A DNA stretch of 56,100 nucleotides, from assembly GCA_024224295.1 (NCBI GenBank), contig JAAENN010000125.1, forward strand, positions 1 to 56,100, read 5' to 3'. This document shows, piece by piece, positions 26,781 through 33,317 of the stretch. This DNA comes from Shimia sp. Its GTDB lineage: Bacteria; Pseudomonadota; Alphaproteobacteria; Rhodobacterales; Rhodobacteraceae. The position numbers and the translations under genes are program-made. The notes under the pieces are model-generated. The model searched no databases. It was not told the DNA's origin and worked only from the letters and a program-made list of their open reading frames with translations. The stretch's first letter is position 1. Every line of letters starts with the position of its first letter.

Positions 26781-28442
26781 ATGACTTTTACCAATCGCAA
26801 TGGACAGCCGATGCCCTCTCACCTTCTGCACCATGCAGGCAGGGTGAGGCGAGACGGCATGGACCGGCGAGAGTTTTTGGCGCTGGCCAGCGCGTTTGGG
26901 GCAACCTCGACCACCGCCTACGGGATGCTGGGCCTTACAACACCCGCAGCGGCGCAGGCCATGCCAAAACAGGGCGGCACCGTACGTATTCAACAGGAGG
27001 TACGTGCCCTAAAAGACCCCCGCCTGTTTGACTGGCCGCAGATCGCCAATTTTACGCGCGGCTGGCTGGAAACTCTGATCACCTATGAAAGTGATGGCAC
27101 GTTTAAACCAGGACTTTTGGAAAGCTGGGAGATTTCCGACGATGCCAAAACCTATACGCTCTTTATCCGAAAAGGTGTGAATTGGAACAATGGTACCCCA
27201 TTCACCTCAGACGATGTGGCCCGAAACATCCGCAGTTGGTGTGACCGCGACTTGGCGGGCAACTCTATGGCTGGACGCTTTGCCACGCTGATTGACCCGA
27301 ACACCAATCATGCCCTCGAAGGTGCTATTGAAGTTGTGGATGATCACACTGTGCGCCTCAACCTGCCCAAAGCCGACATCTCCTTAATCCCCGGGATGGC
27401 GGATTATCCGGCTGCGATTGTGCCGGGCGGGTTTGATGCGGCAACGATGCTGGAAAATCCAATTGGTACGGGGCCATACTTGCCTGAGAGCTTAATACCC
27501 GGTGAAAGAGGCGTCTTGGTACGCAATGCCAATCATATTTGGTGGAACCAGGGCAATGGCGCCTGGCTGGACCGGATTGAGTTTCTTGACTTTGGCACCG
27601 ACCCTGCCGCCTGGGCGCAAGCGGCACGGGAGAAGGCAATCGACATGACCTACTCCGTGGACGGCGAATACGCGGACCTGATTGGCAATCTTGAAAGCTG
27701 GACCAAACACGACGTGATTTCCATGGCGACGGTTGTGGTCCGCCCCAATCAGACCGCTGAGGTGGGCGGCATCAATCCCTATGCCGACCAACGCATGCGC
27801 CAAGCCATTATGAAAGCCGTGGACAACGCGATTTTGCTTGAATTGGGCAACGATGGACGAGGGGAGGTGGCGCAAAACCACCACATCGGCCCAGCCCATC
27901 CGGAGTACACGGACATTGGCATGCCGGAGTATGACCCCGAAGGCGCAAGAGCATTGCTTAAAAAGGTGGGTGCTGAGGATTTCGAAATGGAAATCCACAC
28001 CATCGACGACGCTTGGCGAAAAAACACCACAGATGCGGTGGTGGCGCAGCTGCGCGATGCCGGTTTCAAAGCGACAACCCGCATCGTTCCGGGAAACACC
28101 TACTGGGACAACTGGGACAGCTTTCCTTTCAGCGCGACGGACTGGAACCACCGCCCGCTGGGGGTCCAAATCTGGGCCTTGGCTTATCGCAGCGGGGAAG
28201 CCTGGAATGAGTTTGGATATGCCAACTCTGATTTCGACGCTATTCTAGACGAAGCACTCGGCACATTGGACATCGACAAACGCCGCGCTTTGGTCGCACA
28301 GGGCGAAAAAGTCCTGCAGGATGATGCCGTGACCATCCAACCCTACTGGCGCGCTTTGGCAAACCACACGGTGGATGGGCTAGAAGGCGGGGCGCATCAC
28401 ATCTCGTTTGAGATCCGCCCCGCCGAGTTGCATTGGACCTGA
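26781..28442 (+). CDS. Family 5 (peptide/opine-type) ABC solute-binding protein, Tat-exported, orphan
   Basis: A 553-residue periplasmic binding protein of the SBP_bac_5 family (peptides, nickel, glycosides and others). A twin-arginine signal is present (DRREFLALASAFG followed by a hydrophobic stretch and AAAQA). The mature part has the family pattern GTVRIQQEVRALKDPRLFDW, GLLESWEISDDAKTYTLFIR, and NNGTPFTSDDVARN. The ATG at 26781 follows AAGAGGA; an ATG at 26721 is in frame but less likely. No permease or ATPase genes accompany it, and the next gene is convergent 4 bp away, so the transporter partners must be elsewhere. Ligand unknown. Confidence 0.88.
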   Translation: MTFTNRNGQPMPSHLLHHAGRVRRDGMDRREFLALASAFGATSTTAYGMLGLTTPAAAQAMPKQGGTVRIQQEVRALKDPRLFDWPQIANFTRGWLETLITYESDGTFKPGLLESWEISDDAKTYTLFIRKGVNWNNGTPFTSDDVARNIRSWCDRDLAGNSMAGRFATLIDPNTNHALEGAIEVVDDHTVRLNLPKADISLIPGMADYPAAIVPGGFDAATMLENPIGTGPYLPESLIPGERGVLVRNANHIWWNQGNGAWLDRIEFLDFGTDPAAWAQAAREKAIDMTYSVDGEYADLIGNLESWTKHDVISMATVVVRPNQTAEVGGINPYADQRMRQAIMKAVDNAILLELGNDGRGEVAQNHHIGPAHPEYTDIGMPEYDPEGARALLKKVGAEDFEMEIHTIDDAWRKNTTDAVVAQLRDAGFKATTRIVPGNTYWDNWDSFPFSATDWNHRPLGVQIWALAYRSGEAWNEFGYANSDFDAILDEALGTLDIDKRRALVAQGEKVLQDDAVTIQPYWRALANHTVDGLEGGAHHISFEIRPAELHWT

Positions 28443-28446
28443 GGTC

Positions 28447-29571
28447 TTAGTGCGACAGGCAGGCTTCGAACTGGTTCGCCAAGGTCTGGATCAGATCCAC
28501 ATAATTTGGCGTATCCTGCTTGGCCCCGGTTGGGTCCAGCTCTTCGGAGTGTAGATCCAGGCCTTCGCTGATCGCTTTCACGATATCGTCGTTGAACTGC
28601 GGCTCTGTGAAAACACATGTGATGTTGTTGTTGGTCAAAATGTCCTGAATGCCTTTTAGACGTGCAGCACTTGGGGAGGCGCCGTCGCCGTTCAGAAAGG
28701 CTCCGGAGGCAGCAAGGTCGAAACGGGTCTCAAAATACTGATACGCATCATGAAACACGACGAAACCCTTACCCTGCAGAGGCGCTAGCTGTTCAGAGAT
28801 GGAGGTCGTCAACGCGGCCAATTCCGCGTCCAGATCCGCTGCATTGGCGCGGTAGGTGGCCGCGTTTTCCGGATCAATCTCTGACAATTTCAACGCAATT
28901 GCGCTGGCCCAGAAGCGAGCGTTTTCCGGGTCAAGCCACGCGTGGGGATCTACACCTTCGTGGCTATGGCCGTCATGGGAGCCATGTGCATCGTCGTCGC
29001 CATGCTCCTCATGCTCCTCATCATGGTCATCGTGGCCGTCTTGGTGATCCGAATGATCATCGTGGCCGTCATGGCCTTTATCGGCATGATCACTATGATC
29101 GGCGTGATCATCTTTGTGTTCGTCGTGATCATCTTTGTGTTCGGCGTGATCGTCATAGTGATCTTCATGTTTATCACCATGATCGTGATGATCTTCGCCA
29201 CCCAGAGACACCTCAAAGAAAGCTTCACTCTCGCGGAACTCCAACTCACGGGTGCCGTTCAAATGAAGCAATTCCAGCGTCGCGGCGTTGCCTGCCAACG
29301 AGTCAATCGACTCTTCCAACATCGGGGTAAGCTCGGCGCCGACCCAAATCACCAGTTCCGCGTTTTGCAACGCGCGGGCCTCGGAAGGACGCATGGCATA
29401 GTCATGTGGGGAAACGGTTGCCGGCAGCAGCTGTTGAGAGGTGCCCACCCCATCCATAACCCTAGCGACAAGCGCTTGAATAGGCGCAATATCTGTCACG
29501 ACCTTTGGTGCATCCGCCTGCGCGGAAAATGCTACAAGAGAGGCTACGAGGGCCGCGTTGATGATTCGCAT
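28447..29571 (-). CDS. znuA: Zinc ABC transporter substrate-binding protein ZnuA
   Basis: ZnuA captures Zn2+ in the periplasm for the ZnuBC importer. The 374-residue protein has a signal peptide (MRIINAALVASLVAFSAQAD) and three ligand-type histidines in SPHDYAMRPSEAR, DPHAWLDPENARF and VVFHDAYQYF. Between the first two lies an unusually long His/Asp/Glu/Lys-rich loop of about 80 residues (coded by roughly 28957-29200), longer than the charged loop usual in ZnuA. It is divergent from zur and shares the presumed Zur operator. It ends 4 bp from the convergent binding-protein gene. Confidence 0.95.
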   Translation of the reverse strand: MRIINAALVASLVAFSAQADAPKVVTDIAPIQALVARVMDGVGTSQQLLPATVSPHDYAMRPSEARALQNAELVIWVGAELTPMLEESIDSLAGNAATLELLHLNGTRELEFRESEAFFEVSLGGEDHHDHGDKHEDHYDDHAEHKDDHDEHKDDHADHSDHADKGHDGHDDHSDHQDGHDDHDEEHEEHGDDDAHGSHDGHSHEGVDPHAWLDPENARFWASAIALKLSEIDPENAATYRANAADLDAELAALTTSISEQLAPLQGKGFVVFHDAYQYFETRFDLAASGAFLNGDGASPSAARLKGIQDILTNNNITCVFTEPQFNDDIVKAISEGLDLHSEELDPTGAKQDTPNYVDLIQTLANQFEACLSH

Positions 29572-29617
29572 GTAGGAAACTCCTAAACTCGATGTTTGCT
29601 CTGGCTGTAATCGAAGC

Positions 29618-29630
29618 GTTATATTATATC
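29618..29630. promoter_or_regulatory. Candidate Zur operator between znuA and zur-znuCB
   Basis: GTTATATTATATC is a near-perfect 13-bp palindrome with a single mismatch pair, resembling the core of alphaproteobacterial Zur boxes (GTTATAnTATAAC). It lies 46 bp before the znuA start and 29 bp before the zur start, suited to control both directions. Confidence 0.7.
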
Positions 29631-29659
29631 AAGTCATCCAATCAGAGCGGAGAGGCGAC

Positions 29660-30142
29660 ATGCAAACAGTGGGCTTTGAAAATCACGACCACACGGTCTG
29701 TGTGGGAGTCGGTATGAAAGCCGCAGAAGACGTATGCGCCGCACAGGGTTTACGACTGACCAAAGGCCGGAGGCGTGTGCTGGAAATCCTGCTGCAGGAA
29801 CACCGAGCTATGGGGGCTTATGACATCCTTGGCATGTTGTCCGACGAAGGCTTTGCGTCCCAACCCCCGGTGGTCTATCGCGCGCTGGATTTTCTGGTTG
29901 CCAACGGTTTTGCCCACAAGATCCAGAAACTCAACGCCTATATCGCTTGCGCTCATCCAGGAGATTCTCACACGCCAGTTTTCTTGATCTGTCGCGCATG
30001 CGAAACCGTGGCTGAAACCGCCGCGCCCTTGCAGTCTACTCTCGGTGAAGCCGCTGAAAAAATTGGATTTAAAATAGAAACCACCATTGTCGAGGCTGAG
30101 GGCATGTGCCCGAGATGTCGCGAAACGGAGACCGCCGTATGA
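29660..30142 (+). CDS. zur: Zinc uptake regulator Zur (Fur family)
   Basis: A 160-residue Fur-family repressor that shuts off zinc uptake when Zn2+ is plentiful. The winged helix is recognisable (LRLTKGRRRVLEILLQEHRA and PPVVYRALDFLVANG), followed by the metal-site segment HPGDSHTPVFLICRACETV and the structural zinc cysteines CRAC and CPRC. The ATG at 29660 follows AGCGGAGAGG. The stop overlaps the znuC start by 4 bp, so regulator and importer are co-translated, and the presumed operator lies just upstream, pointing to autoregulation. Confidence 0.93.
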   Translation: MQTVGFENHDHTVCVGVGMKAAEDVCAAQGLRLTKGRRRVLEILLQEHRAMGAYDILGMLSDEGFASQPPVVYRALDFLVANGFAHKIQKLNAYIACAHPGDSHTPVFLICRACETVAETAAPLQSTLGEAAEKIGFKIETTIVEAEGMCPRCRETETAV

Positions 30143-30897
30143 GGTTGGTGACGATTAATGGCCTGTCTATACAACACGGTACCCACCAGGCCTTGGCCAA
30201 CGTGGCACTGAGCATCGACAAGGGCGAGATTGTCACCATTGTTGGCCCCAACGGCAGCGGGAAGTCGACGTTACTGCGTTGTATCATCGGGGCGTTGAAA
30301 CCGGATAGCGGCACCATTCTGAAAGCCGCCGGCATGCGGATTGGCTATGTGCCGCAGAAACTCGCAATTGATGTGACCATGCCGCTCACGGCAGCGCGGT
30401 TTTTATCTTTGCCCAGGCGGCGTAGCACGGCGGATATTCAAACGGCACTACAACAGGTTGGGGCCGATGGCTTGCAGGATCGCCCGATGGCTGGCCTGTC
30501 TGGCGGGCAGTTTCAACGGGTATTGCTGGCGCGCGCTTTGATGGACAAGCCGGACCTGCTCATTCTGGATGAACCGACCACCGGCCTGGATCAGCCTGGA
30601 TCTGCGGATCTTTATCGGCAAATTGAGCAGGTGCGCCAAGACACCGGTGCGGCCGTTTTGATGGTGAGCCATGAACTGCATGTGGTGATGAGCGCGTCGG
30701 ACCGTGTGGTCTGTCTCAATGGCCACGTGTGCTGCCACGGCACGCCAGAGATTGTTGCCTCAGCCCCGGAATATCGCGCGCTGTTTGGCACGGGCACTCA
30801 TGGCGCATTGGCGCTCTACCGCCACGAACATGACCACCACCATCACCACGATCATGACGACAGCCATGATTGCGGGCACGATCACGGATCCCATTGA
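30139..30897 (+). CDS. znuC: Zinc ABC transporter ATPase ZnuC
   Basis: A 252-residue ATPase that powers zinc import with ZnuB. Walker A (GPNGSGKSTLL), signature LSGGQFQRVLLARAL and Walker B LLILDEPTTGLD are present. The last 24 residues are His/Asp-rich (HEHDHHHHHDHDDSHDCG), a feature of many ZnuC proteins and probably a cytoplasmic zinc-binding tail. The start is the ATG at 30139 within the zur stop (ATGA); the longer upstream frame lies inside zur. znuB follows 1 bp after the stop. Confidence 0.94.
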   Translation: MRLVTINGLSIQHGTHQALANVALSIDKGEIVTIVGPNGSGKSTLLRCIIGALKPDSGTILKAAGMRIGYVPQKLAIDVTMPLTAARFLSLPRRRSTADIQTALQQVGADGLQDRPMAGLSGGQFQRVLLARALMDKPDLLILDEPTTGLDQPGSADLYRQIEQVRQDTGAAVLMVSHELHVVMSASDRVVCLNGHVCCHGTPEIVASAPEYRALFGTGTHGALALYRHEHDHHHHHDHDDSHDCGHDHGSH

Positions 30898-30898
30898 T

Positions 30899-31699
30899 AT
30901 GTTTGACGACTTTCTGATCCGCGCCCTGTTTGCCGGCGTGGGCGTGGCCTTGGCAGCAGCTCCTTTGGGTTGCTTTGTCGTGTGGCGGCGCATGGCTTAT
31001 TTTGGCGACGCCACAGCACATGCGGCGATCCTTGGCGTGGCACTGTCTTTGGGGTTCGGGGTGTCGATCTTTGTGGGCGCGATGGGCGTGGCTTTGGCGA
31101 TGGCGTTGACCGTGTCCAACCTGTCAGAACGGGGCTATGGCGTGGACACGATTTTGGGGGTTTTGGCGCATTCAGCGCTGGCGTTTGGCCTTGTGGCCGT
31201 GTCTTTTTTGCGGGGAGTGCGGCTCGATCTGAACTCGTATCTGTTTGGCGATATTCTTGCGGTCAGCAAGGTTGATCTGCTGGTGATCTGGGTCGGCGCT
31301 GCGATTGTGATCGGGCTGATGGCCTGGCGGTGGCAGGCGCTTCTGACGTCTACCGTCAACCGTGGACTGGCCTATGCCAGCGGGATCAATCCCAAGCGAG
31401 AACAACAGCTTATGACGCTTGGCCTCGCCATTGTGGTGGCCGTCGCAATTAAGGTTGTGGGCGCGTTGTTGATTGTGGCCATGCTGATCATTCCGGCGGC
31501 GGCGGCCCGCGCGGTGGCGCGCTCGCCTGAAGCGATGGCCTTTGGCGCTGCGGGCATTGGGGCGCTGGCGGCAGTGGGCGGATTGGGCATGTCTTACCAG
31601 ATGGACACGCCCGCCGGACCGTCAATTGTCTGCGCGGCTGCGGTCCTGTTTCTGGCCTTCAATCTGGTGGCGTGGATGGCGACAAAAGCCGCCCGTTAA
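30899..31699 (+). CDS. znuB: Zinc ABC transporter permease ZnuB
   Basis: A 266-residue inner-membrane permease of the ABC-3 family with about seven or eight hydrophobic segments. Family marks are RRMAYFGDATAHAAILGVA near the N-terminus and LLIVAMLIIPAAAARAVA in the C-terminal third. The ATG at 30899 is one base after the znuC stop. It ends the zur-znuC-znuB operon; a large nested inverted repeat lies about 90 bp downstream before the convergent gene. Confidence 0.94.
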   Translation: MFDDFLIRALFAGVGVALAAAPLGCFVVWRRMAYFGDATAHAAILGVALSLGFGVSIFVGAMGVALAMALTVSNLSERGYGVDTILGVLAHSALAFGLVAVSFLRGVRLDLNSYLFGDILAVSKVDLLVIWVGAAIVIGLMAWRWQALLTSTVNRGLAYASGINPKREQQLMTLGLAIVVAVAIKVVGALLIVAMLIIPAAAARAVARSPEAMAFGAAGIGALAAVGGLGMSYQMDTPAGPSIVCAAAVLFLAFNLVAWMATKAAR

Positions 31700-31792
31700 C
31701 CTGCCAAAAGCCACGTCGGTATTGCGTCGGTATCACGGCTGTTTCGCGGAGGTCCAAATTTTTGCGCGCTCCGCGCTGTTAACCTTTTGGCA

Positions 31793-31883
31793 CATGCCGA
31801 AAAAAAACGGATCACTTAACGCTGCCTGAAATCGAGGATTTCAACGCGTTAAGCGATGCGTGACACTTCAGGTATTCGGCATG
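31793..31883. repeat. Nested inverted repeat between convergent znuB and hydrolase genes
   Basis: Three perfect inverted repeats share one centre: outer CATGCCGAA/TTCGGCATG (31793-31801 and 31875-31883), middle CTTAACGC/GCGTTAAG (31815-31822 and 31846-31853) and inner TGAAATC/GATTTCA (31827-31833 and 31837-31843) around a GAG loop. No T-run marks it as a simple terminator. The rest of 31700-31888 shows no gene. Confidence 0.75.
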
Positions 31884-31888
31884 CTGCC

Positions 31889-33133
31889 CTAATCAGTCAA
31901 TGCGGCGTGCACCAAGGCTTTGAGCTGTGGCCGGGTCGGATAAGAGCTCGACGGCGAGAGCTGCGTGAAGAACACCACCGACAGCTTTTCCACCGGATCG
32001 ATCCAGAAGAACGTCGAGGCCATGCCGCCCCAACTGAAGTCGCCGACACTGCCGGGACAGCGGGCGCGGGCGGGGTCGAGCACGACCGCGCCACCCAAAC
32101 CAAAGCCCATGCCGTCCATTGGCTGTTCGGCAAAGCTCATCGGCCCCATGGAGGCGATGTCGCCGGGCAGGTGATTGGAGGTCATGAAGCGCACGGTGCG
32201 CGGCGACAGCAGGCGCACATCGCCCAGCGCGCCGCCCCGGCGCAGCATTTCGGCAAACCGCAGGTAGTCGTCCATGGTCCCCACAAGACCACCACCGCCG
32301 GAGTGCATGGAGGCATTGAGGAAGGGCGAGCCGTCGGTTGTGTCCACAAGACGCAGCGTATCCGCGCCGATCTTCGCCTGATTGAGCGCCATCGCGTCGC
32401 CTTCAAGCGGCGTATACAAATCTGCAAATCGTTCCTCGGTGCCGGGGATCACCGAAAACCCTGTTTCGGACATACCCAGAGGATTGAGGATTTCGCTTTC
32501 TAAGAATTCGGCGAGACTCTGGCCAGTGATGACTTCGATCACACGGCCCAGAATATCGATGCTCACGGAATACTCCCAGCGTGTGCCGGGCTTAAACGCT
32601 AAAGGCAGCGCTGCCACCTGATCCGCCATATCGGCCAATACGCCCTGATTGGCTTTGAACATCAGGTCCTGCGCGTCCATCTGTTTCGCCAACAGGCCGG
32701 GATTAAACGGGTAGCTCAGACCGCTGGTGTGGGTCGCGAGCTGATGCAGGGTTGGGGTGGCGCAGGGTTCCAACTGATCCATGGTCGAGGCGCCGAGCAC
32801 CAGCGCGTGACAGTCTTTAAAAGCCGGAATGAAATTGGACACTGGCGCATCCAGATGCACCAGGCCACGCTCCACCAACATCATCAGCGCAACCGTGGTG
32901 ACCGGTTTGGTCATGGAATAAATCCGCGCCACGGTGTCCCGTTCAAACGGCGCGCCGGAGGCGATGCTGCGCAATCCGGTGGCGTGGTCAAACACCACAT
33001 CACCATTGCGTGCTATCAAAGCCCCACAACCGGCATATTTACGATCGGAGACAAGTTGGTCCATCCAGCTCGACAGCTGCGCCAAACGGTTGGTGTCAAA
33101 CCCCCGGTCCTGCGGTAAAGCTGTGCCGATCAT
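31889..33133 (-). CDS. Beta-lactamase-fold serine hydrolase (class C / esterase type)
   Basis: A 414-residue protein of the beta-lactamase/penicillin-binding-protein superfamily. The catalytic SxxK reads SMTK in VARIYSMTKPVTTVALMM, the YxN position reads YSV in WEYSVSIDILGRV, and the third motif is HSGGGGL. No signal peptide is visible, so a cytoplasmic esterase or amidase is more likely than a true beta-lactamase. The ATG at 33133 follows CGGAGG. It is convergent with znuB and divergent from the secreted multidomain protein. The substrate is unknown. Confidence 0.85.
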   Translation of the reverse strand: MIGTALPQDRGFDTNRLAQLSSWMDQLVSDRKYAGCGALIARNGDVVFDHATGLRSIASGAPFERDTVARIYSMTKPVTTVALMMLVERGLVHLDAPVSNFIPAFKDCHALVLGASTMDQLEPCATPTLHQLATHTSGLSYPFNPGLLAKQMDAQDLMFKANQGVLADMADQVAALPLAFKPGTRWEYSVSIDILGRVIEVITGQSLAEFLESEILNPLGMSETGFSVIPGTEERFADLYTPLEGDAMALNQAKIGADTLRLVDTTDGSPFLNASMHSGGGGLVGTMDDYLRFAEMLRRGGALGDVRLLSPRTVRFMTSNHLPGDIASMGPMSFAEQPMDGMGFGLGGAVVLDPARARCPGSVGDFSWGGMASTFFWIDPVEKLSVVFFTQLSPSSSYPTRPQLKALVHAALTD

Positions 33134-33205
33134 GGATGCCTCCGAAACTTCTTAATCTGACGCCAACAGTGCCTTTTGGGTGGGGCCACGGGCAAGGTGG
33201 TAAGA

Positions 33206-33213
33206 CTACGTAG
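33206..33213. promoter_or_regulatory. CTACGTAG palindrome in the divergent region before the polysaccharide/PKS-NRPS locus
   Basis: An 8-bp perfect palindrome lies 73 bp before the hydrolase start and 105 bp before the start of the secreted multidomain protein. TAC-GTA symmetry is typical of some LuxR/NarL-type regulator sites, but short palindromes also arise by chance. Confidence 0.25.
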
Positions 33214-33317
33214 GTCATTTGTCCCTTGGGATAGTTGTAGGCATGCAACCTATGCCCTTTGATCAGCCCCCTAAATCGCCCATATTGGTCCCAACACAGG
33301 CGAGGAGGACCCGGCGC

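Noticed and set aside
28957-29200. Tandem-like DNA repeat resembling a CRISPR or minisatellite
   Set aside because: The similarity comes from repeated His/Asp/Lys codons in the ZnuA loop; units vary in length and there are no constant repeats with unique spacers.
28942-29586. Open frame on the plus strand opposite znuA with many hydrophobic residues, looking like a membrane protein
   Set aside because: It is the mirror of the His/Asp-rich codons of the ZnuA loop (GAT/CAT read backwards gives Ile/Met/Val) and has no independent support.
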